Below, in pieces: positions 51,286 to 59,682 of a stretch of DNA of 64,000 nt. A program made the translations under genes and the position numbers. The DNA comes from Myceligenerans salitolerans (GTDB taxonomy: Bacteria; Actinomycetota; Actinomycetes; Actinomycetales; Cellulomonadaceae), in NCBI RefSeq assembly GCF_017349295.1, contig NZ_JAFMPK010000044.1:218309-282308 (forward strand), given 5' to 3'. Under the pieces are notes generated by a model, which had not been told where the DNA came from, ran no database searches, and saw only the letters and a list, made by a program, of their open reading frames with translations. Numbering within the stretch: the stretch's first letter is position 1; each line of letters opens with the position of its first letter.

Positions 51286-52398
51286 ATGATCCGACCGTCC
51301 GACGGCGGCACCGGCGGCCCGGCCGGCTCGGCTCCGACGTCGAGCCCGGTGCCCGACGGCGGCGGCGCCGGCGGGCTGCTGCGCGGGCCCGGCGGCGATG
51401 CCCTGCACGACGTCGCCTCGCGGGCACGGGTGCTGTTCGCGGGCGGCAAGGGTGGCGTCGGGAAGACGACGGTGGCCTCGACCCTGGCACTCGCCCAGGC
51501 CCGAACGGGCCGCCGCGTGCTCCTGGTCTCGACCGACCCGGCCCACAACCTGGGCCACCTCTGGGACCGCGCCGTCGGCGACACCCCCACCCGCCTCACC
51601 ACGCCCGGTGGGGCCGGGCACGTCGACGGGGTCGAGATCGATCCGGGACGAACCGTCGAACGACACCTCGACGAGGTCGGGCGGACATTGCGACGACTGA
51701 TGCCCGAGCGCCTTTCGGGCGAGGTCACGCGCCACCTGGAACTGGCTCGTGACGCGCCCGGCACCCACGAGGCCGCCGTCCTGGAGCGGATCGCCGACGC
51801 CGTCGAGACCGGCCTCGCCGAGTACGACCTCGTCGTCTTCGACACCGCGCCCTCCGGCCACACGGCCCGCCTCATGGCGCTGCCCGAGACCATGTCCGCC
51901 TGGACCGAGGGCCTCCTGCGCAGGCAGGAGCGGTCCGCCAGGTTCGGGGCCGCACTACGCGGCCTGGCGCAGGACGACACCGACGACGACGGCGCCGGCG
52001 GGCTCGTCGGCCGGCGCGATCCACGCGCCGAGCGGGACGGGGAGATCCGGCGGGTCCTGCTGCGTCGCCGGACCCGGTTCGAACGCCTGCGCGAGGTACT
52101 GACCGACCCGGCGACGACGTCGTTCGTGCTGGTCCTGGCCGCCGAGCGGCTCCCCGTGCTGGAGACGATCGCACTGCACGAGCAACTGGTGACACTGGGG
52201 GTCGACGTCGGCGCTCTGGTCGTCAACAAGCGCTCCCCGGAAGCCGCGGGTTCCCTGCTGCGGGCGCGGCGCGCTCGGGAGGAGGACCACCTGCGCACCC
52301 TGGACGACGCGCTCGCGGCCGTCCCCCGCGCGGAGGCCGACCTGCTTCCGCACGACGTCGTCGGCGAGGAGGCGCTGGCACGCTTCGCCGGACTCTGA
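51286..52398 (+). CDS. ArsA/Get3-like ATPase
   Basis: This 370-residue SIMIBI-class P-loop ATPase has a deviant Walker [11 protein letters not shown], near residue 53, with the signature lysine that makes it an ArsA/Get3/MinD-type dimer switch. Switch regions are DPAHNLGH near 83 and [10 protein letters not shown] near 187. It is a single ATPase domain, not the duplicated form of arsenite ArsA, and no arsenic genes are near. A glycine-rich N-terminal tail of about 40 residues and an acidic insertion near 225 are unusual. It follows the CC-star gene by 13 bases with GGGGAG ahead. It probably acts on the CC-star protein or on CstA. Confidence 0.9.
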   Translation: MIRPSDGGTGGPAGSAPTSSPVPDGGGAGGLLRGPGGDALHDVASRARVLFAGGKGGVGKTTVASTLALAQARTGRRVLLVSTDPAHNLGHLWDRAVGDTPTRLTTPGGAGHVDGVEIDPGRTVERHLDEVGRTLRRLMPERLSGEVTRHLELARDAPGTHEAAVLERIADAVETGLAEYDLVVFDTAPSGHTARLMALPETMSAWTEGLLRRQERSARFGAALRGLAQDDTDDDGAGGLVGRRDPRAERDGEIRRVLLRRRTRFERLREVLTDPATTSFVLVLAAERLPVLETIALHEQLVTLGVDVGALVVNKRSPEAAGSLLRARRAREEDHLRTLDDALAAVPRAEADLLPHDVVGEEALARFAGL

Positions 52399-52460
52399 CG
52401 CCGCCGCCCGTGCGACGCGGCTCCGACCGCAGGGGGAAGCCGCCGTCGCCGTCGGACATC

Positions 52461-52473
52461 TAGGGTGAGGGTC
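52461..52473 (+). promoter_or_regulatory. -10 element of a probable leaderless transcript (histidine kinase)
   Basis: TAGGGT at 52461-52466 is followed by seven bases and GTG at 52474. An in-frame GTG at 52465 overlaps the hexamer and is therefore unlikely to be the start. Confidence 0.6.
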
Positions 52474-53883
52474 GTGAACACCCTTGCCCGACTCGCACGA
52501 TGGTTCGGCGTCGACGCCGACTGGGAACACGTTCCCGATGACCCGCGGCGCGCCTTCCACAACGACCTCGTCGTCGGGGCCTGCATCGTCGTGCTCACCA
52601 TCGCCGCGACCGAACTGGGACGCAGCGCGGGAATGTTCCGGATGGGCGGCGCGCCGGAGAGCCCCGAGTGGCTGCCCCACCTTCTCGCCGGGGTGACGGC
52701 GCTCCCGCTGGCATGGCGCCGCCGCTTCCCGATCGTCGCGATGCTCACCGTGTACGCGCTGTTCCTCGGGACGGGACTGTTCAACGGCGCGGTGACCCAG
52801 GTCGCGACGCTGCAGGTGACCTACTTCATGGCGCTGTACTCGGGTGTCGCCTGGGCGCGGGACCGGCGCGCGATGCTGATCGCCGTCGGTGTCGTGCTCC
52901 TGACGATGTTCGGCTGGATCGCGGTCCAGCTCACCGACGCCGCCGTGCGTGACGAGTTCCTCGAGCATCTCGGCGGTGTGGATCCGGGGCTGATCTCGCC
53001 CTGGGTGTCCATGACGCTCTACCAGCTTCTCGTGAACGTCGCGTACTTCGGCGGTGCGATCATCCTGGGCCAGCTCGCCTGGCACGGCGCCCGACGCCGC
53101 AAGCAGGTGGCGGAACAGACGGCGACGATCGAGCGGCAGGGACGCGAGCTCCGCGACCACGCGGTGCTGGAGGAGCGTCTGCGGATCGCACGCGAGCTGC
53201 ACGACGTCGTCGCGCATCATGTCTCCGTGATCGGCGTGCAGGCTGCCGCGGCACGGCGCGTGCTCACCAAGGACCCGGAGAGAGCGGCCGAGGCGCTGAG
53301 CGTCATCGAGAAGTCGTCCCGGGAGGGCGTCGAACAGATGCGCGGTCTCGTCGGAACGCTGCGGCAGGTGGACGGGACGCGGGAGGGCGACACCGCGCCG
53401 GCGAACTCGGCCAGCACGGCCAACCTCGCGGGGATCGCCATGCTTGCCGGCGATGCCACGGATGGGCTGACCTGTACGTATCAGCTGGTCGAGGAGCCGA
53501 GCGGGGCGAGCGGGGCCGTCCCGGGGCCGATCGGCGCGGCGCTGTACCGCACCACCCAGGAGGCGCTGAACAACGTGCGGAAGCACTCCACGGCGCGCGG
53601 CGCTTCGGTCACGCTGCGCGTCGACGGCCGTGGTGACTCGGCGATGCCGCACGGCTGGGCGGAGGTCGAGGTGCTCGACGACGGACACCCACGGCCGGGC
53701 ACGTCGGGAAGCAGGCTCGGGCTGGTGGGTATCCGCGAGCGCGCCGCCGCCCACGACGGCGTGGTCGAGGCCGGCCCCCGTGCCACCGTGGGATTCCGTG
53801 TCCGGGTCCGGTTCCCGCTGCCCGACGGAGGACTGGCGGACCGCTCCGCCGAACTCGTCGAGGCCGAGGGAGGCCGGTCATGA
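52474..53883 (+). CDS. sensor histidine kinase, DesK/NarL-partner type (HisKA_3)
   Basis: The protein has 469 residues. Four or five transmembrane helices lie between residues 25 and 205, with no extended outer domain. A coiled segment precedes the HisKA_3 motif ARELHDVVAHHVSVIGVQAA near residue 240, with the phospho-acceptor histidine. The HATPase_c domain (about 330-455) shows TQEALNNVRKHS and SRLGLVGIRERAAAHDG. Its stop codon overlaps the start of the response regulator gene (ATGA). It lies directly after the cstA operon but has its own -10, so any control of pyruvate uptake, like that of pyruvate-sensing kinases in E. coli, is conjecture. Confidence 0.95.
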   Translation: MNTLARLARWFGVDADWEHVPDDPRRAFHNDLVVGACIVVLTIAATELGRSAGMFRMGGAPESPEWLPHLLAGVTALPLAWRRRFPIVAMLTVYALFLGTGLFNGAVTQVATLQVTYFMALYSGVAWARDRRAMLIAVGVVLLTMFGWIAVQLTDAAVRDEFLEHLGGVDPGLISPWVSMTLYQLLVNVAYFGGAIILGQLAWHGARRRKQVAEQTATIERQGRELRDHAVLEERLRIARELHDVVAHHVSVIGVQAAAARRVLTKDPERAAEALSVIEKSSREGVEQMRGLVGTLRQVDGTREGDTAPANSASTANLAGIAMLAGDATDGLTCTYQLVEEPSGASGAVPGPIGAALYRTTQEALNNVRKHSTARGASVTLRVDGRGDSAMPHGWAEVEVLDDGHPRPGTSGSRLGLVGIRERAAAHDGVVEAGPRATVGFRVRVRFPLPDGGLADRSAELVEAEGGRS

Positions 53884-54686
53884 TCAAGGTCCTGCTCGTG
53901 GACGACCAGCAGCTGGTGCGTTCCGGCTTCTCCCTCATCCTCTCGGTGGAGGACGACATCGAGGTGGTCGGGGAGGCCGCCGACGGGGCCGAAGCCGTGG
54001 GCCTCGCTCGCGAACTACGGCCGGACGTCGTGCTCATGGACGTCCAGATGCCCGTCATGGACGGGATCGAGGCGACCCGGCGCGTCGTCGCGGACGACCT
54101 CGCGAAGGTGCTCGTCCTGACGACCTTCGACAACGACGAGTACGTGTTCCAGGCGCTGTCGGCCGGGGCGAGCGGCTTCCTGCTGAAGAACTCCGACGCC
54201 GAGCGGATGGTCGAGGCGGTCCGCACCGTCGCGGCGGGCCACGCGCTGCTCGCGCCGGAGATCACCCGGCGGGTGATCCGGCAGATGGTCGACGGCGGGG
54301 CCGGTGCGGGTCCCGGCGAGCTGCCGGCGGCGAACGGGGCGGCGACGCGGAGCGGAACGCGGGGGCCGGGCAGGACGTCCGTCGCCGGCGGGACTGCGAC
54401 GTCCGGCTGGACGCCGGCGTCCGGGACCGCGGCCTCGAACGGAGCGGCATCCGACAGGGCGCCCGCGCCGAACGCCGTCGACGACGGGGCGCTCGCCACC
54501 CTCACCCCGCGGGAGCGGGAGGTCCTGGAACTGGTGGGCACCGGTCTGTCGAACGGCGAGATCGCCGAGCGCCTCTGGCTGGGCGAGGCGACGGTGAAGA
54601 CGCACGTGTCCAACCTGTTGTCCAAGCTCCACCTGCGCGACCGCGTCCAGGCCGTGGTGCTGGCGCATCGGCACGGGCTGGTGTGA
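53880..54686 (+). CDS. LuxR/NarL-family response regulator with long linker
   Basis: This 268-residue protein has a receiver domain with D54 as phospho-acceptor (VVLMDVQMP) and lysine in GFLLKNSD near residue 103. The LuxR helix-turn-helix occupies about residues 205-268 (LTPREREVLELVGTGLSNGEIA, then GEATVKTHVSNLLSKL). Between them is a linker of about 55 residues made largely of Ala, Gly, Ser, Thr and Pro, making the protein some 45 residues longer than usual NarL-type regulators. It overlaps its kinase gene by four bases and is the last gene of that unit. Confidence 0.95.
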   Translation: MIKVLLVDDQQLVRSGFSLILSVEDDIEVVGEAADGAEAVGLARELRPDVVLMDVQMPVMDGIEATRRVVADDLAKVLVLTTFDNDEYVFQALSAGASGFLLKNSDAERMVEAVRTVAAGHALLAPEITRRVIRQMVDGGAGAGPGELPAANGAATRSGTRGPGRTSVAGGTATSGWTPASGTAASNGAASDRAPAPNAVDDGALATLTPREREVLELVGTGLSNGEIAERLWLGEATVKTHVSNLLSKLHLRDRVQAVVLAHRHGLV

Positions 54687-54788
54687 CCCGTACCGCGCAC
54701 CGGGGCCGCCCTCTGTGACGGGAGACCCGTGCAAGCCAACGGTCCCCGGATCCCGCTGGGATCCAGGGCCCGTTCGGTGTCCGGCTTG

Positions 54789-55238
54789 TCAGCCCGCGAC
54801 GACCTTGACGGCGATCTTGGCCGACACCTCGGGGTGCAGGCGGATCGACACGGTGTGGTCCCCGGTGGACTTGATCGGCTGACCGATCTCGATCTTGCGC
54901 TTGTCCACGGACTTGCCACCCTCGGCGGCCACGGCGGAGGCGATCTCCGCGGTCGTGATCGCGCCGAACAGGCGGCCACCCGGGCCGGCCTTCGCCGTGA
55001 CCGTCACCGGCTTGGCGGCGATCGAGTCGGCCAGGGCCTTCGCCTCGTCGCGCGTGGCGATCTCGCGCGCCTTGCGGGCACGGCGGATCGCGGTCACGTC
55101 CTTCTCGGCACCCTTGGTCCACGGCGTGGCCAGCGAACGGGGGATGAGGAAGTTCCGGGCGTACCCGTCCTTCACCTCGACCACGTCGCCGGGCTCACCC
55201 AGGCCGGTCACCTCGTGGGTCAGGATCAGCTTTGCCAT
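54789..55238 (-). CDS. rplI: 50S ribosomal protein L9
   Basis: This 149-residue protein is the standard L9: an N-terminal globular domain ([31 protein letters not shown] in parts, with the glycine-rich RNA-contact loop), a long connecting helix (about 40-75) and a C-terminal domain ending in a short basic tail. It binds 23S rRNA near the L1 stalk base and limits frameshifting. It is the last gene of rpsF-ssb-rpsR-rplI, 17 bases after rpsR. Confidence 0.99.
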   Translation of the reverse strand: MAKLILTHEVTGLGEPGDVVEVKDGYARNFLIPRSLATPWTKGAEKDVTAIRRARKAREIATRDEAKALADSIAAKPVTVTAKAGPGGRLFGAITTAEIASAVAAEGGKSVDKRKIEIGQPIKSTGDHTVSIRLHPEVSAKIAVKVVAG

Positions 55239-55255
55239 GATTCTCGATCCCTTCC

Positions 55256-55492
55256 TCAGCGAGCCGTCGACGTGTACGGCAGCAGAGCCATCTCGCGGGC
55301 GTTCTTCACGGCCTTCGCGATCTGACGCTGCTCCTGCACGGTCACGCCGGTGACGCGACGGGCACGGATCTTGCCGCGGTCCGAGATGAACTTACGCAGC
55401 AGGGCGGTGTCCTTGTAGTCGATGTTGTCGATCTTCGCGGACTTGAGCGGGTTGGCCTTCTTCTTGGGCTTGCGCACCACAGGCTTCGCCAT
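55256..55492 (-). CDS. rpsR: 30S ribosomal protein S18
   Basis: This 78-residue protein is basic, with the family core [20 protein letters not shown] and [25 protein letters not shown]. It forms a heterodimer with S6 on the 30S platform. The N-terminal KKKANPLK tail is typical of actinomycetes. The sequence contains no cysteine motif, so it is the zinc-independent form. It is encoded 108 bases after ssb. Confidence 0.99.
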   Translation of the reverse strand: MAKPVVRKPKKKANPLKSAKIDNIDYKDTALLRKFISDRGKIRARRVTGVTVQEQRQIAKAVKNAREMALLPYTSTAR

Positions 55493-55599
55493 GGTGTTGC
55501 TCCTTCTTCAGGTGCGGGCCGCGCCCCGGCCGACCGGTGCGCACCGCGCACGGGCCGTGCCATCGGGCACGACAAGATGGTGTCTGGGTTGGGTGCCGA

Positions 55600-56148
55600 T
55601 CAGAACGGCGGGTCCTCCGAGAACCCGCCACCGGACGACGCGGGGCCTGCCGTGGCCCACGGGTCGGCCTGCTGACCGCCACCGGACGAGCTGAAGCCTC
55701 CGCCGGAACCTCCGTTGAAGCCGCCAGAGTTCTGGCCGCCTCCCCCGAAGTCCCCACCGCCTCCGAAGCCTCCGCCACCGGACCGCTGGGCCCGGGTGAC
55801 CTTGGCCGTGGCGCGCCGCAGGGACGGACCGATCTCGTCCACCTGCAGCTCGACGACGGTGCGCTTCTCCCCCTCGCGGGTCTCGTACGAGCGCTGCACC
55901 AGGCGGCCCTGCGCGATCACGCGCACGCCCTTGGTCAGCGACTCGGCGACGTTCTCCGCGGCCTCCCGCCACAGCGAGCAGCGCATGAACAGGGTCTCCC
56001 CGTCCTTCCACTCGTTGCTCTGGCGGTCGAAGATGCGCGGCGTGGAAGCGATCGTGAAGTTGGCTACTGCCGCACCCGACGGGGTGAAGCGCAGCTCCGG
56101 GTCACCGGTCAGGTTTCCCACCACTGTGATGACGGTCTCGCCAGCCAT
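55600..56148 (-). CDS. ssb: single-stranded DNA-binding protein
   Basis: This 182-residue protein has an OB-fold at about residues 1-115 ([20 protein letters not shown], then [21 protein letters not shown]), a glycine-rich disordered tail of about 55 residues, and an acidic tip ending in EDPPF, which docks replication and repair partners. It is the replicative Ssb, encoded in the conserved rpsF operon. ATG at 56148 is used; the TTG-GTA codons before it have no support. Confidence 0.98.
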   Translation of the reverse strand: MAGETVITVVGNLTGDPELRFTPSGAAVANFTIASTPRIFDRQSNEWKDGETLFMRCSLWREAAENVAESLTKGVRVIAQGRLVQRSYETREGEKRTVVELQVDEIGPSLRRATAKVTRAQRSGGGGFGGGGDFGGGGQNSGGFNGGSGGGFSSSGGGQQADPWATAGPASSGGGFSEDPPF

Positions 56149-56258
56149 TACCAAGTTCCTCGATTCGTCTCGACGCCGTTTCGTCGCATCCCATCACGAG
56201 ACACTGACACGCGCCGTTCGGCGGCAGTGTCCCAGGGGACCTCAGCTCAGCAGATACT

Positions 56259-56549
56259 TCAGCGGGCGTCCGTGCGCAGGATCTTGGTCCGCAGCACGGC
56301 CTCGTTCAGGCCGAGCTGGCGGTCCAGCTCCTTCGCGGTGTCCGGCGTCGACGTGAAGTCGACGACGGCGTAGATGCCCTCGGACTTCTTCAAGATGTCG
56401 AACGCCAGGCGGCGACGACCCCAGATGTCCATCTTGTCGACGGTGCCGCCGTCGGTCTTCACGACCGTGAGCAGCTTCTCGAGCGACGGCTGAACGGTGC
56501 GCTCCTCGACCTCCGGGTCCAGGATCACCATCAGTTCGTACTGACGCAT
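56259..56549 (-). CDS. rpsF: 30S ribosomal protein S6
   Basis: At 96 residues this is a full-length S6, opening with [18 protein letters not shown] and ending in the strand preceding the [11 protein letters not shown] tail. The start at 56549 gives the conserved MRxYE N-terminus. An in-frame GTG at 56561 abuts AGGAGG directly and is too close to serve as start. It begins the four-gene ribosomal/ssb operon. A 7-bp hairpin in the leader (56579-56597) is a candidate site for feedback by the S6-S18 pair. Confidence 0.98.
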   Translation of the reverse strand: MRQYELMVILDPEVEERTVQPSLEKLLTVVKTDGGTVDKMDIWGRRRLAFDILKKSEGIYAVVDFTSTPDTAKELDRQLGLNEAVLRTKILRTDAR

Positions 56550-56578
56550 GTCGATACCCACCTCCTCTGGTCTCAGCG

Positions 56579-56597
56579 GTCACGGTCGTTCCGTGAC
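56579..56597 (-). promoter_or_regulatory. hairpin in the rpsF leader
   Basis: GTCACGG pairs with CCGTGAC around five bases, about 30 bases upstream of the rpsF start codon. In other bacteria the S6-S18 complex binds a leader hairpin with a CCG element; a CCG is present here at the start of one arm. Proof would need covariation. Confidence 0.35.
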
Positions 56598-56657
56598 AGG
56601 AGGGTTCTCACGTCGCCGTGCCCGGCAGCACCGAGCACAGCAGGGGCCGAGTCTACC

Positions 56658-56696
56658 GTGCCACCCCGCTCCGGCCGAAGCCGAACGGGGTGGCAC
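56658..56696. terminator. terminator of the ponA gene
   Basis: Perfect 11-bp arms (56658-56668 and 56686-56696) enclose a 17-base loop, 32 bases past the ponA stop codon and upstream of the rpsF promoter region. Confidence 0.85.
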
Positions 56697-56727
56697 GAGT
56701 CACCAGGCAGGATCGGTGACGACGGGC

Positions 56728-59361
56728 TCAGCCGTTGCCGTTGCCGTTGTTCCCGCCGCCCGGCCCGGGTTCCTCGCTCGCACCGCCGGTGGGTTCGCCG
56801 GTCGGTTCGTCGCACGGCTGATTCCCGAACACGCCACACGTCGCGCCGTCCGTCGGGTCGTCGAGCGAGCCGTCGGAGACCCAGATCGTCACCGTCGACC
56901 CTCGTTGCGCCTGCGAGCCGGGTCCGGGGTTCTGCTGGAGCACGGTCCCCTCGGCCTGCTCCGACGGCTGGACCTGGACATCGACACCGAATCCGGCTTG
57001 TCTCAGTTCGTGCTCCGCGTCCCGCTGCTGCATGCCGACGACGCCCGGCACCGCGGACACGTTCTGGCCCGGTCCGCCGGAGATCTGGACCACGATCGTC
57101 GAGCCCCGCGGAACCTCCTGGCCCTCGTTCTGGACGGCGACCACCGTATCCGGCGGCAGCTCGCTCTCCACCTCCTGCGGCTGCGCGTTCAGCCCGGCGC
57201 CCGTCAGCACCCCGCGCGCCTCGCCCCAGGTGCTGCCCATGAGGCCGGTCGGAACCACGACGGTCTCCGCCTGGCCGGTCGGGGTCGGCGAATGGGATGG
57301 CTCCGGCTCCTCGTACTCGTACTCGGGGAACTCCTCGACCGGCATCCCGTCGGTCGCCCGGACCATGAACGACGTCCACGCCTGGACGGGCCACGTACCA
57401 CCGGTCATCTGGGCGAACCCGCCGAACGGCGTGACCTGCTGGAACTCGCCCTTGCCGTCACGCCCCTGCGGGTCGTACTGGTAGACGTTCACCACGGTGA
57501 CGAGCTGCGGCGTGAAGCCCGCGAACCACGCCGCGTAGTTGTCGTTCGACGTGCCGGTCTTCCCGGCGAGAGGGCGTTCCGGGATGTACTGGCGGGCATA
57601 GTGCCCGGAACCGGCCTCGTCGTCGACCACCTGGGACATGGCGTAGGTGGCGCCGGCCATGACCTCCTCGTCGAACACCCGCTCCTCGGTGACCTCGGAC
57701 TGGTAGACGACCTCGCCCGTGTCCGGGTTGACCACCTTGTCGACCAGGTGCGGCGTGGTCCGCACTCCCTGGTTCGCGATCGTCGCGTACGCGCGCGCCA
57801 GGTCGACCGTGTAGACGTAGGACGTACCGAGCACGTTCGACATCTGGCTCGTCGTCTCACCGGGGTTCTCGGGGTTCTTCCGGTACGCGATCGAACCCTC
57901 GACGTCGAGACCGAGCTTCTTGGCGACCTCCTGCGTCGCCTGGGGCGTGACCTCGTTGTTGAGCTGGACGTACACGGTGTTGACCGAGTTCGCCGTCGCC
58001 TCCACCAGGTCGATGTTCCCGAAGTCCTTGCTGTCGAAGTTGGTCACCTCGGCCGGTTCCTCGAGGCCGGTCTCAGGGTTCTTCTTGGTGTAGTAGTCGA
58101 ACGTCTGCGGCTCGTCACCGTTGAACTGGGTGCCGAGGGAGATGCCCTGGTCGAGGGCTGCGATCAGGGTGAACGGCTTGTTCGTCGAGCCGCCCTGCTG
58201 CCAGTTGTCCGTCGCGGCGTTCAGGTCGTAAGCGGGGTCGGACTTGTCGGGCCCGCCGTACATCGCGCGGATCGCGCCGGTCTTCGGGTCCATCGAGACG
58301 AGCGCGGACCTCGTCAAGGGCGTGTTGGCGTCCTTGGGCAGCTTGGCGGTCTCGTTCGCCGCCTTCTGCAGCTTCTTGTCGATCGTGGTGTGCACCACGA
58401 GCCCGTCCTGGTAAAGGTCCTCGAGGTTGAACCCGTTCGCCTGCAGCTCGCGCTCGACCTCCTTGAGGATGTAGCCCTTCGGCCCCGAGTACGCCGAGGA
58501 CTGCTGGTGCTTCTGCGGCTTCGGGAATCCGCCCGCGACGGCTTCGTCGTACTGCTCGTCGTCGATGTAGCCGTCCTCGTGCATGAAGTAGAGCGTGCGC
58601 TCCCAGCGGCCCTCGGCCCAGTCGTGGCCCCACTCGGTGTCGTCGTAGGCGTTCGGGGACGGGATGATCCCGGCGAGGAATGCCGCCTGCGACGGTGTCA
58701 GGTCCTCCGCCGACTTCCCGTAGTAGGCCTGCGCCGCCGTCTCGATGCCGTACGAGCTCCTGCCGAGATAGATCCGGTTCAGGTACTCCCCGAGAATCTC
58801 CTCGGGCGGATACGTCTCAGGATCCTGCCGGATCTTCATCGCCAGGATCATCTCTTCGAACTTGTCGACGTACGTGGGATTCGGGTTCCAGCTGGTGTAG
58901 GCCTGCTCGACGTATTGCTGCGTCAGCGTGGAGCCGCCGCCGACACCGGTGATCGCGGCCCGGGCGATGCCGCTCGGGCTGATGCCCAGGTTGTTGTCGG
59001 CATAGAAGCCACGGTCCTCGGAGGCCACCGCCGCGTTCGCGACCCAGACGGGCAGTTCGTCCACGGTGACGATCTTGCGGTCCTCGTCGCCGCGGAACTC
59101 CCCGAGCTTGCCCCCGTCCCCGGCGTACCGGACGGTCGTGGTCTCCATGTTGTCGAGCTCGGCCGGAATGGTGATGCTCGTCCAGGCGGCCATCAGTACG
59201 CCGGCCACGACCGACGCGCCGGCCAGCATCACGCCGACGACGAACCGCCATGACGGCAGCCACGCCTTCCAGCCCGTGCGGTACGGCCGTGGGTAGTTCC
59301 AGAAGGTGGTACGCGCACGCGGGCGGAACGGCGGGATCTGCGGGGCACTCCAAGTAGCCAC
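56728..59361 (-). CDS. ponA: bifunctional penicillin-binding protein (class A, PonA) with PASTA domains
   Basis: The protein has 877 residues. A short cytoplasmic tail and one transmembrane helix (about residues 37-60) precede a GT51 glycosyltransferase domain whose catalytic glutamate is E115 (SEDRGFY), with GGSTLTQQ following. The transpeptidase domain has STNK at 392-395, SVN at 459-461 and KTG at 601-603. Two PASTA domains (about 698-763 and 764-834) and a Pro/Gly/Asn-rich tail complete it. It polymerises and cross-links peptidoglycan outside the membrane; the PASTA repeats probably sense muropeptide or lipid II. GTG at 59361 is chosen with AGAGG six bases upstream. Convergence of position with rpsF mirrors mycobacterial ponA1. 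Confidence 0.97.
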   Translation of the reverse strand: MATWSAPQIPPFRPRARTTFWNYPRPYRTGWKAWLPSWRFVVGVMLAGASVVAGVLMAAWTSITIPAELDNMETTTVRYAGDGGKLGEFRGDEDRKIVTVDELPVWVANAAVASEDRGFYADNNLGISPSGIARAAITGVGGGSTLTQQYVEQAYTSWNPNPTYVDKFEEMILAMKIRQDPETYPPEEILGEYLNRIYLGRSSYGIETAAQAYYGKSAEDLTPSQAAFLAGIIPSPNAYDDTEWGHDWAEGRWERTLYFMHEDGYIDDEQYDEAVAGGFPKPQKHQQSSAYSGPKGYILKEVERELQANGFNLEDLYQDGLVVHTTIDKKLQKAANETAKLPKDANTPLTRSALVSMDPKTGAIRAMYGGPDKSDPAYDLNAATDNWQQGGSTNKPFTLIAALDQGISLGTQFNGDEPQTFDYYTKKNPETGLEEPAEVTNFDSKDFGNIDLVEATANSVNTVYVQLNNEVTPQATQEVAKKLGLDVEGSIAYRKNPENPGETTSQMSNVLGTSYVYTVDLARAYATIANQGVRTTPHLVDKVVNPDTGEVVYQSEVTEERVFDEEVMAGATYAMSQVVDDEAGSGHYARQYIPERPLAGKTGTSNDNYAAWFAGFTPQLVTVVNVYQYDPQGRDGKGEFQQVTPFGGFAQMTGGTWPVQAWTSFMVRATDGMPVEEFPEYEYEEPEPSHSPTPTGQAETVVVPTGLMGSTWGEARGVLTGAGLNAQPQEVESELPPDTVVAVQNEGQEVPRGSTIVVQISGGPGQNVSAVPGVVGMQQRDAEHELRQAGFGVDVQVQPSEQAEGTVLQQNPGPGSQAQRGSTVTIWVSDGSLDDPTDGATCGVFGNQPCDEPTGEPTGGASEEPGPGGGNNGNGNG

Positions 59362-59682
59362 GTCCTGCCTCTTCCTCTCGTTCGGTGGGGGCCGGTGCCC
59401 GAACGGGGTCTGGGGAACCGCACGGTCGAGGGCACATCGAACCACCGGACACAATAGAGGCACCTCCTCGGCGCGCTGCAACGATGCGCGTGGAATCACA
59501 CGCAGAGCGACGCAGTTCCCCCACGCCTCCCGCAGCCCCCGTCCCGCGTCTTCACTCTTTCGTCACATCGAGGCGCCGATCCGTTGCGCCCGACGACGGC
59601 GCGTGCCTATCCTCGCGATGTATCGACTCGATAGGTCGGGCGCAACCAACCGGGGATGAACACCACGTGACGGGAGGCAGAC
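59362..59682. other. 321-base divergent promoter region between ponA and padR
   Basis: No gene is supported here. The region should contain the ponA promoter (leftward) and the padR-ino1 promoter (rightward). The only clear element is the palindrome at 59621-59633, with a wider CCTATC...GATAGG dyad (59606-59635). The remainder shows no repeat or RNA structure that I could recognise. Confidence 0.6.
59621..59633. promoter_or_regulatory. palindromic operator candidate for PadR
   Basis: TATCGA-C-TCGATA is a perfect 6-bp dyad 50 bases upstream of the padR start. Regulators of the PadR family often bind short A/T-ended palindromes near their own genes, so autoregulation of the padR-ino1 operon is plausible. 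Confidence 0.5.

Noticed and set aside
51286-52398. Arsenite-efflux ATPase (ArsA) function for the P-loop gene
   Set aside because: There is a single ATPase domain, no arsB, arsD or arsR neighbour, and tight linkage to cstA and a CC-star gene instead.
56548-59253. Long plus-strand open frame of about 900 codons opposite ponA
   Set aside because: ponA has complete catalytic motifs and a terminator. The opposite frame is a low-complexity Arg/Leu/Val/Asp translation typical of the complement of GC-rich genes.
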